DNA of 64,000 nt from Azospirillum doebereinerae (GTDB lineage: Bacteria; Pseudomonadota; Alphaproteobacteria; Azospirillales; Azospirillaceae). The stretch is from positions 62,001 to 126,000 of the forward strand of contig NZ_RZIJ01000007.1 in assembly GCF_003989665.1 (NCBI RefSeq), given 5' to 3'. The notes under the pieces are model-generated. The model had not been told where the DNA came from. It worked only from the letters and a program-made list of their open reading frames with translations, and did no database searches. Shown here one piece after another: positions 8,742 through 16,929 of this stretch. Each line of letters starts with the position of its first letter. Position 1 is the first letter of the stretch. The translations under genes were made by a program, and so were the position numbers.

Positions 8742-9258
8742 GCATCACCATGTCTCAAGAGATTAAAACAATCACTGACTGTGAACAGCGCTCCGCATCT
8801 GTTTTGGTGAGCCTGTCCACTTTTGAAATAACATTCATTCAGCCAAAATGTCCATCGATGAGAATCTGAATATTGAAGGAAACTGTTCCTGGACGAAATT
8901 CGCCATGCTTGAACTTGGCGCTTGGCATTTCTGGCGGGACCTTAAGATGTTGCGATGCAATAGAGATATTCCGGTGTTCAGTATATTCATTTCTGAATCG
9001 GACTAAACATGAAGGCTATATTACCACCTAATAGGGTTATGCCTGAAATCGAAGATGACATCTGTATTCGATGGCATGGCCTTTACATAAGCGGCTCTTG
9101 ACGATGACTCTTTGTTAATATAGGGTTGAGTTCTTAATTCCTTAAATTGGCGTGCAGCGATCCGAGCGGAAACGCGACTTGGTGCTGTGAATGCTGTTCC
9201 GCATCCAGACCCATCGGCCTTCCGATAGCGTTAAGCGCCAACAATTGGGAGGGAACGC
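8742..9258. promoter_or_regulatory. xoxF upstream region with a candidate promoter
   Basis: About 500 bp of relatively AT-rich DNA separate the small minus-strand gene from xoxF. A possible sigma70-like promoter is TTGACG at 9098-9103 followed, after 17 bases, by TAGGGT, with TATAGG at 9119-9124 as an alternative -10. The ribosome-binding site GGGAGGGAA lies at 9247-9255, just before the xoxF ATG. No gene was seen in the rest. Lanthanide or alcohol regulation is likely from what is known of xoxF loci, but no regulator gene lies nearby. Confidence 0.35.
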
Positions 9259-11139
9259 ATGGAGGCCTTGTCCCGATGGGCGCTGGCCCTGGCTGCCATC
9301 CTGGCCGCCGGGTCCGCGCATGCCAACGACAGCGTCATGAAAAACCAGTCGGATCCGAACAACTGGGCGTCGCAGCTCGGCAACTACGCCGGCCAGCGCT
9401 ACAGCCCGCTCAACCAGATCACCACGGACAACGTCAAGAATCTCCAGGTCGCCTGGACCTTCTCGACCGGCGTCCTGCGCGGTCACGAAGGGGGGCCGAT
9501 CGTCATCGGGGACGTGATGTACATTCACACCCCGTTTCCGAACAAGGTTTTCGCGCTCGATCTGAAGAATCCGGGCCGCATTCTCTGGAAGTATGAATCG
9601 GTCCAGGATCCCAACGTCATTCCGATCATGTGCTGCGACACCGTCAACCGCGGCGTCGCCGTCGCGGACGGGAAGCTCTTCCTGGCGCAGGCGGACAACA
9701 CGCTGGTCGCGCTGGACGCGGCCAGCGGGAAGGAGCTTTGGAAGGCCAAGAACGGCGACCACACCAAGGGCGAATCGCTGACCGCCGCGCCGCTGGTGGT
9801 GAAGGACAAGGTGTTCGTCGGCATCAGCGGCGGCGAGTTCGGGGTGCGCGGCCACCTGACCGCCTACGATACGACCAGCGGCAAGATGCTGTGGCGGGCC
9901 TTCTCGACCGGTCCCGACGCCGACGTCAAGATCGACCCGGCCAAGACCATGATGATGGGCAAGCCGCTCGGGCAGAAGGATCTGGGCGTCAGCACATGGC
10001 CGGGCGACGAATGGAAGCGCGGCGGCGGGACCACCTGGGGCTGGTACACCTACGATCCCGAGCTGAACCTGATCTATTACGGCACCGGCAATCCCGGTTC
10101 CTGGAACCCGACCCAGCGCGCGGTCGACAAGGATCGGAACAAGAGCGACAACAAATGGTCGATGACCATCTTCGCGCGCGACCCCGACACCGGCGACGCG
10201 AAATGGGTTTACCAGAAGACGCCCTTCGACGAATGGGACTTCGACGGCGTCAACGAGAACATCCTGGCCAACATCAACGTCAACGGCCAGCCCCGCAAGG
10301 TTCTGGTCAACTTCGACCGCAACGGCTTCGCCTACACCATCGACCGGGCGACGGGCGAGTTGCTGGTCGCCCAGAAATACGACCCGACCGTCAACTGGGC
10401 GAGCGAGGTCGACATGACAACCGGGCGGCCGAAGGTCGTCGACAAGTACAGCACCTTCGCCAACGGCGAGGACAAGAACTCGACGGCGGTCTGCCCGGCG
10501 GCGCTGGGCACCAAGGACCAGCAGCCGGCGTCCTTCTCGCCGGACACCGGGCTGTTCTACGTGCCGACCAACCACATCTGCATGGATTACGAGCCGTTCT
10601 CGGTGGCGTACACGGCGGGCCAGGCCTATGTCGGGTCGACCGTGTCGATGTACCCGACGCCGAACTCGCATGGCGGGATGGGCAACTTCATCGCGTGGGA
10701 CGCGGCGGCGGGCAAGATCGTCTGGTCGCGGCCGGAGCGCTTCGCGGTGTGGAGCGGCGCGCTCACCACCAAGGGCGGCGTCGCCTATTACGGCACGCTG
10801 GAAGGCTACATCATCGCCGTCGACATGAAGGACGGGAAGGAGCTGTGGCGGTTCAAGACGCCGTCCGGCATCATCGGCAACATCAACACCTACACCCAGG
10901 GCGGCAAGCAGTACATCGCCGTGCTGTCGGGGGTCGGCGGCTGGGCCGGGATCGGTCTGGCGGCGGGGCTGACCCAGGAAAGCGGGGCGAACGCGTGGCA
11001 CGAGGCCGTGCATCCCGGCCATCGGCCCGGCACGGTGGCGACCGCCGGCCTGGGCGCCGTCGGCGCCCACGCGTCGCTGGGCGAGTACACCCAGCTCGGC
11101 GGCGTGCTGACGGTCTTCCACGTTCCCGACCAGAAGTGA
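9259..11139 (+). CDS. xoxF: Lanthanide-dependent PQQ methanol dehydrogenase XoxF
   Basis: This 626-residue periplasmic quinoprotein oxidises methanol (or another primary alcohol) and passes electrons to cytochrome c. A signal peptide ends near HAN (residues 21-23). Landmarks of the eight-bladed PQQ fold include the vicinal disulfide cysteines C125-C126, the metal ligands E193 and N278, and the catalytic aspartate D327 in DEWDFDGVN. The residue two positions on, D329, is the extra aspartate that marks lanthanide-binding XoxF enzymes; calcium-type MxaF has alanine there. No mxaF/mxaI is present in the window. A strong GGGAGGGAA precedes the ATG. It is followed by a terminator and then xoxG and xoxJ, the usual XoxFGJ order. 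Confidence 0.93.
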   Translation: MEALSRWALALAAILAAGSAHANDSVMKNQSDPNNWASQLGNYAGQRYSPLNQITTDNVKNLQVAWTFSTGVLRGHEGGPIVIGDVMYIHTPFPNKVFALDLKNPGRILWKYESVQDPNVIPIMCCDTVNRGVAVADGKLFLAQADNTLVALDAASGKELWKAKNGDHTKGESLTAAPLVVKDKVFVGISGGEFGVRGHLTAYDTTSGKMLWRAFSTGPDADVKIDPAKTMMMGKPLGQKDLGVSTWPGDEWKRGGGTTWGWYTYDPELNLIYYGTGNPGSWNPTQRAVDKDRNKSDNKWSMTIFARDPDTGDAKWVYQKTPFDEWDFDGVNENILANINVNGQPRKVLVNFDRNGFAYTIDRATGELLVAQKYDPTVNWASEVDMTTGRPKVVDKYSTFANGEDKNSTAVCPAALGTKDQQPASFSPDTGLFYVPTNHICMDYEPFSVAYTAGQAYVGSTVSMYPTPNSHGGMGNFIAWDAAAGKIVWSRPERFAVWSGALTTKGGVAYYGTLEGYIIAVDMKDGKELWRFKTPSGIIGNINTYTQGGKQYIAVLSGVGGWAGIGLAAGLTQESGANAWHEAVHPGHRPGTVATAGLGAVGAHASLGEYTQLGGVLTVFHVPDQK

Positions 11140-11149
11140 GACACGCGGG

Positions 11150-11185
11150 AGCCCCCGGCTTTTTGAAAGGCCGGGGGCTTTCGTT
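11150..11185 (+). terminator. Rho-independent-type hairpin after xoxF
   Basis: The arms AGCCCCCGGC (11150-11159) and GCCGGGGGCT (11170-11179) form a perfect 10-bp stem around a 10-base loop. The following TTCGTTTC is moderately T-rich. Placed between xoxF and xoxG, it probably ends or attenuates transcription, so xoxF would be made in excess of its cytochrome. Confidence 0.75.
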
Positions 11186-11233
11186 TCTTCCAGGGGGCTC
11201 CGGTCAAGGGGCTCCGGTCCGGCGAGGATCCCG

Positions 11234-11692
11234 ATGACCACGAACACCAGACTTCGCGTGTTTCTTGCCCTGGTCCTGTCGGGCGCCCTGTCGGGCGCCG
11301 TGGCCATCGGACCGGTCGCGGCGGACGACGACGCCCCGGCCGGCCCGGACGGGGTGCCGACCTACATCGTCAGGGACGGGCAGGTGGACAAGGGCACCTA
11401 CAACGGCTTCCGCCGCTTCCATTCCGTCTGCCACACCTGCCATGGCTTCGACGCCAGCGGGTCGTCCTTCGCGCCGCCGCTGGTGGATTCGCTGAAACGC
11501 CTGGATTACGACCAGTTCAAGGAGGTCGTGATCAACGGCCGCCAGAATCAGGGCGCCACCGGGGACAAGGTGATGCCGTCCTTCGGGCTGGATCCGAACG
11601 TCGTGATGCATCTGGACGACATCTACCGCTACCTCAAGGCCCGCGCCGACGGCGCGCTGCCCGGCGGGCGCCCGCAACGGCTGGGCGGTTGA
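11234..11692 (+). CDS. xoxG: c-type cytochrome, electron acceptor of XoxF
   Basis: The 152-residue protein has a signal peptide (LALVLSGALSGAVAIGPVAA). One haem site is C66-HT-C69-H70, with a likely axial methionine M114 in KVMPSFGLD. This is a small class I cytochrome c. Immediately downstream of xoxF and upstream of xoxJ, it fits XoxG, the dedicated periplasmic electron acceptor. A GAGG sequence lies 7 bases before the ATG. The assignment depends on context as well as the CHTCH motif. Confidence 0.85.
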   Translation: MTTNTRLRVFLALVLSGALSGAVAIGPVAADDDAPAGPDGVPTYIVRDGQVDKGTYNGFRRFHSVCHTCHGFDASGSSFAPPLVDSLKRLDYDQFKEVVINGRQNQGATGDKVMPSFGLDPNVVMHLDDIYRYLKARADGALPGGRPQRLGG

Positions 11693-11705
11693 GGGGGGAG
11701 GCGTC

Positions 11706-12581
11706 ATGACGGTTTTCCTCCGGTTGCGGAGCTCGGCCGCCGTGGCCTTCGTCGCGCTGGCCGTCACCCTGTCCGTCCATCCGGCGACCGCCATCGAGGC
11801 CGCCATCGGAGTCGATGGCCGCGAGGCCGTGCGGATCTGCGCGGACGCCAATCTGCTGCCCTTCTCCAACGACCGGCTGGAGGGGTTCGAGAACGAGATC
11901 GCCCGCCTGATCGGCGAGGATCTCCAACGGCCGGTGGTCTATTTCTGGTGGCCGCAGACCATCGGGTTCGTGCGGAACACGCTCCGCGCCCGGCAGTGCG
12001 ATCTGGTCATGGGCACGGCCTCGGGCGAAGAGCAGATGCAGAACACCAACCCCTATTACCGGACCGTCTACGCCCTGGTCTACCGGACCGCGTCAGGAAT
12101 CCGGGCCGAAAGCTTGGCGGATCCGTCGTTGAGGGAAGCCCGCATCGGCATCGTCGAGCGGACGCCGGCCGCCACCCTCATGCGCCGCTACGGCCTCACC
12201 AAGACCGAGCCCTACCAGCTCAACACCGACACGCGCGCGAACAACCCGGCCAAGGACGCCATCGACGACGTGGCGAGCGGGCGGACCGACGCGGCGGTGA
12301 TCTGGGGGCCGATCGCCGGCTATCACGCGGCCCGGCGGGCGGAACCGCTGACCGTCGTTCCCCTGGTGAAGGAGGCGGCGGTGTCCCACCTGCAATTCGA
12401 CATCTCCATGGGCATTCGGGCCGACGAGCCGGAGTGGAAGCACTGGCTCAACGGCTTCATCGCGCGGCGGCAGGCCGACATCGACGGCATCCTGCTGCGC
12501 TACCACGTTCCGCTGGTCGCTCCCGACGGCACCCTCAAGACGGCGGCCAAGGAGCCGGCGGGGTCCCGGACGGCCAACTGA
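11706..12581 (+). CDS. xoxJ: Periplasmic binding-protein-like accessory protein XoxJ
   Basis: The 291 residues include a signal peptide ending near TAIEA and a family-3-type solute-binding fold. The typical opening is VRICADANLLPFSNDRLEGFENEIARLIGE, with the later segment ARQCDLVMGT. XoxJ/MoxJ proteins are not transport subunits. They are thought to assist maturation or partner binding of the PQQ dehydrogenase in the periplasm. The gene starts 13 bp after xoxG behind a GGGGGGAGG site, so the two are co-transcribed. No transporter genes accompany it, which supports the XoxJ call over an amino-acid binding protein. Confidence 0.85.
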   Translation: MTVFLRLRSSAAVAFVALAVTLSVHPATAIEAAIGVDGREAVRICADANLLPFSNDRLEGFENEIARLIGEDLQRPVVYFWWPQTIGFVRNTLRARQCDLVMGTASGEEQMQNTNPYYRTVYALVYRTASGIRAESLADPSLREARIGIVERTPAATLMRRYGLTKTEPYQLNTDTRANNPAKDAIDDVASGRTDAAVIWGPIAGYHAARRAEPLTVVPLVKEAAVSHLQFDISMGIRADEPEWKHWLNGFIARRQADIDGILLRYHVPLVAPDGTLKTAAKEPAGSRTAN

Positions 12582-12588
12582 CGGGGCG

Positions 12589-13203
12589 TCAGTCCAGATG
12601 AGCGGCGATGGCGCGGGCGAGACGGCCGAGCCGCTGCTCCAACCGCACCGGCTGGTCGCACATGGCGCTCTGGTAGCGCCGCCGTTCGTCGAGGATCCGC
12701 CGCTGCCACGCGATGTCGGCCGCCAGCGCCTCCGCCTCGGGAGAGGTCTGCGGAAGCTCCCGCAGGCGGGTCAGCCCTTCGTCGATGCGGTCGAGCAGGG
12801 CGTGCTGCTGGCGGGCGTAGCGCTGGATCGCGCCGATGGTCTCGCCGCGCTCGCGGTTGAGCGCGTCGAACACGGCGGCGAACAGGACAGTGAGGACCTC
12901 GTTGCGCTGGGCGCTCAGCGTGTCGGCAAAACGGCCGATGGCCGCCTCGGTCCGGTCTTCGTCGGCCGAACGGTCGAGCGCCTGCTTCAGAACGGGCTCC
13001 AGGCCGGGAACGTCCCGCCACGCGCCCTCCTTCCCCTCGACCGGGTCGCCGGCCCAGATCTGGCCGGGGGACAAGGTCGGCACCAAAATCTGGACGCAGG
13101 GCCAATCCGGGTCGCGCCCGGCCGCCGTGGCGGCGGGCGGCGCGGCCAGCGCCCATGTCAGGCAGGTCAGGCCGAGAAGGGGCAGGGTCAGTCGGGGGGA
13201 CAT
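12589..13203 (-). CDS. Hypothetical periplasmic helical protein
   Basis: The 204-residue product has a signal peptide (LPLLGLTCLTWALAAPPAATAAG). The mature part is largely helical, beginning DPDWPCVQILVPTLSPGQIWAGDPVEG and ending with a charged arginine-rich segment. Two cysteines are present after cleavage. It converges on xoxJ, ending 7 bp from it, and diverges from the DUF3280-like gene at 13269. It may belong to the methanol-oxidation accessory set. I do not recognise a function. Confidence 0.6.
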   Translation of the reverse strand: MSPRLTLPLLGLTCLTWALAAPPAATAAGRDPDWPCVQILVPTLSPGQIWAGDPVEGKEGAWRDVPGLEPVLKQALDRSADEDRTEAAIGRFADTLSAQRNEVLTVLFAAVFDALNRERGETIGAIQRYARQQHALLDRIDEGLTRLRELPQTSPEAEALAADIAWQRRILDERRRYQSAMCDQPVRLEQRLGRLARAIAAHLD

Positions 13204-13268
13204 GCTGTGAGAGTGGCGAAGAACCGGCGTCCTTGGCTAGTTTCTCTTTCGGGTGGGAGGCGGAACCG

Positions 13269-13766
13269 ATGAGGGGATGGGCGCTTGCCGCGGCGCTGGC
13301 GGTTTTTCTTTTCGCGGTTTCCGCCGCGTCGGCCGAGCCGCCGGCGCGGCTGCTGCTGTTCGACCTGGAAATCCTCGACACCAGCGGCGAGGGCGCGCAT
13401 CCCGACCACGCCGGGCGGCTGGAGCGGATGACCGGCGTGCTGCGCGACGGCTTGGCGGCGTCGGGCCGCTACGCGGTGACGCTGGCCCGCGACTCCGCCA
13501 TCGCCGCCGCGCTGCCCGCGTCGGTGCGCTCCTGCAACGGCTGCGAGGTCGATCTGGGGCGGAGGGAGGGCGCCGGGATCGTGGCGACGGGCGTCGTCCA
13601 CAAGACCAGCACCCTGATCCTCACCATGGAGATCGTGCTGCGCGGCACCGGCGACGGACAGCCCGTCGCCGTGGGCGTCGCGGACATCCGGGGCGACAAC
13701 GAGCGGTCATGGCGGCACGGCGTCGAATGGCTGCTGCGTCACCGTCTTCTGGCCCCGCCGCCGTGA
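13269..13766 (+). CDS. DUF2380/DUF3280-type periplasmic protein
   Basis: The chosen ATG at 13269 follows GGGAGGCGG and gives 165 residues with a signal peptide (ALAVFLFAVSAASAE). The mature start ARLLLFDLEILDTSGEG, the paired cysteines CNGCEVD and the late segment DIRGDNERSWRHGVEWL are features I associate with the DUF2380/DUF3280 family, which often occurs beside PQQ alcohol dehydrogenase genes. The biochemical function is unknown. It is divergent from the hypothetical gene at 12589-13203 with a gap of about 65 bp, so the two share a promoter region. Confidence 0.7.
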   Translation: MRGWALAAALAVFLFAVSAASAEPPARLLLFDLEILDTSGEGAHPDHAGRLERMTGVLRDGLAASGRYAVTLARDSAIAAALPASVRSCNGCEVDLGRREGAGIVATGVVHKTSTLILTMEIVLRGTGDGQPVAVGVADIRGDNERSWRHGVEWLLRHRLLAPPP

Positions 13767-13784
13767 TCGCGGGAGCGACCCTCC

Positions 13785-14180
13785 TTACTTCGGTTGCGGG
13801 GTGGTGGAGCCGCTGCCGCCCTGGGTGACGGAGCCGCCGTCCATCACGCCCTGCCGCTGCCCGGCCAGCGAGTTGTCCGGCAACGCGCCGGTCGGGGCGG
13901 AGGACGAGCCGGACGTGCCGGGGGACGCGCCCTGGTCTCCGGTCTGCGGGGTCTTGCCGCCGGTCATGGCGCCCTGCCGCTGCCCGGCCAGCGAGTTGTC
14001 CGGCAGCGTCCCGGTCGTCGAGGTGGAGCCCTGCGCGCCCGTCGTGCCGGAATTCATGGTGCCCCCGGTGGCGCCCCCCATGGTGCCGGAGGGCGACGAC
14101 TGGGCCAGCGCCGGACCGGCCGCGACGAGCAGCCCGAAAGCCAGGGCGGACGCGAGGAATGCGTTGCGTTGAGTCCTCAT
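13785..14180 (-). CDS. Secreted Gly/Ser/Thr-rich low-complexity protein with two repeats
   Basis: The ATG at 14180 is preceded by GGAGGAAC, giving 131 residues. A clear signal peptide (AFLASALAFGLLVAAGPALAQ) is followed by a mature protein almost wholly of G, S, T, Q and P. It contains two copies of a 13-residue unit, LPDNSLAGQRQGA and LPDNSLAGQRQGV, about 48 residues apart. No enzymatic domain or cysteine is seen. Such a protein is probably unfolded in the periplasm. It lies downstream of the ABC permease on the same strand, after about 130 bp. Function unknown. Confidence 0.7.
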   Translation of the reverse strand: MRTQRNAFLASALAFGLLVAAGPALAQSSPSGTMGGATGGTMNSGTTGAQGSTSTTGTLPDNSLAGQRQGAMTGGKTPQTGDQGASPGTSGSSSAPTGALPDNSLAGQRQGVMDGGSVTQGGSGSTTPQPK

Positions 14181-14314
14181 GGGACGTTCCTCCAAATAGG
14201 GTGTTGGGAGGTTCGGCGTCTTGTTCGTGATGCGGACTGGCGCCGCCCGCGCGCGAAACCTCGATGGACGTTCAACAGGCGTCGGGGCCGTTGATCCCCA
14301 TCCTGCGATCCCCG

Positions 14315-15139
14315 TCAGCCTCCGCCCTGTTCCGCCGGCCCGGCCCGGCGCGCCCAGAAGCCGCGTCCGGGGTCGTAGGCCAGGATCGCCCCGCCCAGGA
14401 ACAGCGCCAGACAGCCCGCCACCACCAGCACCGCCGTCGCGTTCACGTCCAGGTACAGGGCGAAGCGGATCAGTTCGACCGCGTGGGTGAACGGGTTGAG
14501 TTCGGCGACCCACGCCAGGACCGGGCTGCCCTCGCGGATGCGCCAGATCGGGTAGAGGGCGGAGGAGGCGAAGAACATCGGGAAGATGACGAAGTTCATC
14601 ACCCCGGCGAAGTTCTCCAACTGCTTGATGAAGGAGGAGAGCAGCAGGCCGAGCGCCCCCAGCATCAACCCGCCGAGCAGCAGCGCCGGCAGCGCCGCGA
14701 CGTAGCCGAGCGGCGGCGGCCGCACGTCCCAGAACCACGCCACGGCGAGGAAGACATAGGCCTGGACGACCGACACCAGCACGCCGGCCAGCAGCTTGCA
14801 GACCAGCAGGTACCAGCGCGGCAGCGGGCTGACCAGCAGGGTCTTCATGCTGCCCATCTCCCGGTCGTAGACCATGGACAGCGAACTCTGCATGCCGTTG
14901 AAGAGCTGGATCATGCCGATCAGCCCCGGCACGACGTACTCCTCGTAGAGGATGTAGGTCTCGTAGGGCGGGATGATCGACAGGCCGAGCACCGCGCGGA
15001 AGCCGACCGCGAAGATGCCGAGCCAGACCAGCGGGCGCACCAGCGCCGCGAAGAAGCGCTCGCGCTGGTGCACGAAGCGCAGCCCCTCGCGCACCACGAT
15101 GGCGCGCAGGCAGCGGCCCCAGATCGGCGCGGTCATCAT
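14315..15139 (-). CDS. ABC-2-type permease of the PQQ-associated (PedC/LutF-like) transporter
   Basis: This inner-membrane protein of 274 residues has about six hydrophobic helices and the ABC-2 signature region (LYEEYVVPGLIGMIQLFNGMQSSLSMVYDREMGSMKTLLVSPLPRW, broken by the first helices). The start ATG at 15139 overlaps the stop of the ATPase gene by ATGA. With the ATPase, beta-propeller and binding protein upstream it forms a four-gene set found beside PQQ dehydrogenases. In Pseudomonas putida the corresponding PedA1A2BC system, and in Methylobacterium the Lut proteins, are needed for growth at low lanthanide. A role in lanthanide acquisition is therefore inferred by homology of context. 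Confidence 0.82.
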   Translation of the reverse strand: MMTAPIWGRCLRAIVVREGLRFVHQRERFFAALVRPLVWLGIFAVGFRAVLGLSIIPPYETYILYEEYVVPGLIGMIQLFNGMQSSLSMVYDREMGSMKTLLVSPLPRWYLLVCKLLAGVLVSVVQAYVFLAVAWFWDVRPPPLGYVAALPALLLGGLMLGALGLLLSSFIKQLENFAGVMNFVIFPMFFASSALYPIWRIREGSPVLAWVAELNPFTHAVELIRFALYLDVNATAVLVVAGCLALFLGGAILAYDPGRGFWARRAGPAEQGGG

Positions 15140-15942
15140 GGAGCCCCCCCGCGCGGCGCCGCCGCGGCCGTCAGCCGGCCGAACGCCTCCCCCAGGGACA
15201 CGCCGTCGGCTTCGGCGCGCAGTTCCGCCACAGGCCCGGCGGCGAGCACCCGTCCACGGTGCAGCACCACGACCCCGTCGTCGGCCCACGCCTCGTCGAT
15301 CAGATGCGTCGCCCACAGCACGGCGAGCCCGCGTTCCCGGCAGAGCGCGTGCACATGGTCGAGAACCTGTCGGCGCAGCTCGATGTCCAGTCCCACGGTC
15401 GGCTCGTCGAGCAGCAGCAGGTCCGGGCGGTGCAGCAGGGCACGGGCGATCTCCACCCGCCGCCGCTGCCCGCCGGACAGGCTGCGCACCCGCTCGTCCG
15501 CGCGGTCGGCGAGACCGATGCGGGTCAACTCCTCGCGGGTGCTTTCGGTGATCCGTTTCGAGGACAGACCGTGCAGCCCGCCGTGGTAGCGCAGGTTCTG
15601 CAGGACGGTGAGGTCGGGGTCGAGGGTCGGCTGCTGGAACACCACGCCGATCCGCGCCAGCGCCCGCGCGGGATGCCGGCGCATGTCGACTCCGAACACG
15701 CGGATGCCGCCCGTCTGGTTGTTGTAAAGCCGGGTGATCAGCGAGAACAGCGTGGTCTTTCCCGCGCCGTTCAGCCCCAGCAGAGCGACGAAGCGCCCGG
15801 CCGGAATGGCGAAGGACACGCCGTCCAGCGCCTTGCGCTCCCCGAAGCGGTGGCTCAACCCCTCAACCTCCAGGACCGGAACCTCCGCCGGAACCGCCAT
15901 CCCCGCGCCGCCGTCCGTCACGGCTTGACGATCACGCCCCAC
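15136..15942 (-). CDS. ABC transporter ATPase of the PQQ-associated (Ped/Lut-like) transporter
   Basis: The ATPase is complete: Walker A GLNGAGKTT, Q-loop VFQQPTLDPD, signature LSGGQRRRVEIARAL, Walker B LLLLDEPTVGLD and switch histidine ATHLIDEA. It is the DrrA/CcmA-like class that works with ABC-2 permeases. The N-terminus is uncertain. I give the outermost ATG at 15942, which overlaps the upstream gene. A GTG at 15921 (GTGA overlap with that gene's stop) and an ATG at 15900 are alternatives. It energises the permease encoded just downstream with a 4-bp overlap. Confidence 0.85.
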   Translation of the reverse strand: MGRDRQAVTDGGAGMAVPAEVPVLEVEGLSHRFGERKALDGVSFAIPAGRFVALLGLNGAGKTTLFSLITRLYNNQTGGIRVFGVDMRRHPARALARIGVVFQQPTLDPDLTVLQNLRYHGGLHGLSSKRITESTREELTRIGLADRADERVRSLSGGQRRRVEIARALLHRPDLLLLDEPTVGLDIELRRQVLDHVHALCRERGLAVLWATHLIDEAWADDGVVVLHRGRVLAAGPVAELRAEADGVSLGEAFGRLTAAAAPRGGAP

Positions 15943-16898
15943 GGCGCGCCACCCACCGCCACCGACTTGATGACCCGGCCGCGCTCCATGTCCAGCACCG
16001 ACACGTCGTTGCTGACTCCGTTCGTCGTGTAGAGGCGCTTCTCGTCCGGCGACAGCGCCAGATTCCAGACGCGCTGGCCGACGAGGTGGTAGCGCTTGAC
16101 CTCGTAGGTCTCGGCGTCGATCTCGGCCACCCGGTTGGCCGGGCCGAGCGCCACGAAGGCCCGTTTGCCGTCGCGCGTCATCTGGATGCCGACCGCCTGG
16201 ATCGATTCGCGCGGGACACCCTGGACGGCGAAGCGGATCTTGTGGACGACCTTCCGGGTGCCGAGGTCGATGACGCTGACCGTCCCGCCGATCTCGGCCG
16301 ACACCCAGACGAAGCGCCCGTCGGCGGTGAAGCGCGCCACGCGCGGGCGGGCGTCCACCAGCACGTTGTCGGTGATCGTGTGCGAGGCGGTGTCGATGAA
16401 ATGCGCCATGTTCGTGGTTTCGGAGGTGTTCACCAGGATCTTGCCGTCCGGGCTGATGCCCATGCCCTCCGGCTCGACGCCGACCTGGATTTCCCCAATG
16501 ATCTTCTTGGCGGCGGTGTCCACCACCGACACCTTGTTGTCGTCCTCGTTGGCGACGTAGAGCAGGCGGCCCTGCGGCTCCAGCACGAACAGCTCCGGGT
16601 CGGGGCCGGAAGGCAGGCGGTCCACCACCTTCAGCGTCGCCACGTCGATCACGTCGACCCGGTTGTCGTCCCCCACGCAGACGTAGACGCGGGTCATGTC
16701 CTGGTTGAAGGTGATGCCGCGCGGGCGCCGCCCGACCTTGATGGTGGCCACCACCGCCAGCTTCTCCCCATCCACGACGGAGACGGTGTTGCTCTTTTCG
16801 TTGGACACGAACACGGTGTCGGCCCGCGCCGGTTCCGGGCCCGGCAGCGCGAGGGCGAACCCCAGCGCCGCCAGCGCGGCTCCCTTGACGATCGGCAT
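15918..16898 (-). CDS. YVTN-type beta-propeller protein associated with PQQ/ABC system
   Basis: The start ATG at 16898 is spaced correctly from GGGAGG, whereas a GTG at 16904 is too close. The 326-residue protein has a signal peptide ending near ARAD. About seven propeller blades follow, each with the pattern VSVVD..x..VV..I.VG..P.G, for example NTVSVVDGEKLAVVATIKVG and DVSVLDMERGRVIKSVAVG. It lies between the binding protein and the ATPase, the normal arrangement for the PQQ-associated ABC set. It is probably periplasmic and may bind a ligand or protein partner. No catalytic residues were recognised. Confidence 0.82.
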   Translation of the reverse strand: MPIVKGAALAALGFALALPGPEPARADTVFVSNEKSNTVSVVDGEKLAVVATIKVGRRPRGITFNQDMTRVYVCVGDDNRVDVIDVATLKVVDRLPSGPDPELFVLEPQGRLLYVANEDDNKVSVVDTAAKKIIGEIQVGVEPEGMGISPDGKILVNTSETTNMAHFIDTASHTITDNVLVDARPRVARFTADGRFVWVSAEIGGTVSVIDLGTRKVVHKIRFAVQGVPRESIQAVGIQMTRDGKRAFVALGPANRVAEIDAETYEVKRYHLVGQRVWNLALSPDEKRLYTTNGVSNDVSVLDMERGRVIKSVAVGGAPWGVIVKP

Positions 16899-16929
16899 GT
16901 GCACATCCTCCCTTCGGTGTCCGGCGCGG

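Noticed and set aside
8437..8751. Longer minus-strand frame of 104 codons overlapping the small cysteine protein
   Set aside because: It lacks the four-cysteine pattern and overlaps the end of the permease gene; the 64-codon frame is better supported.
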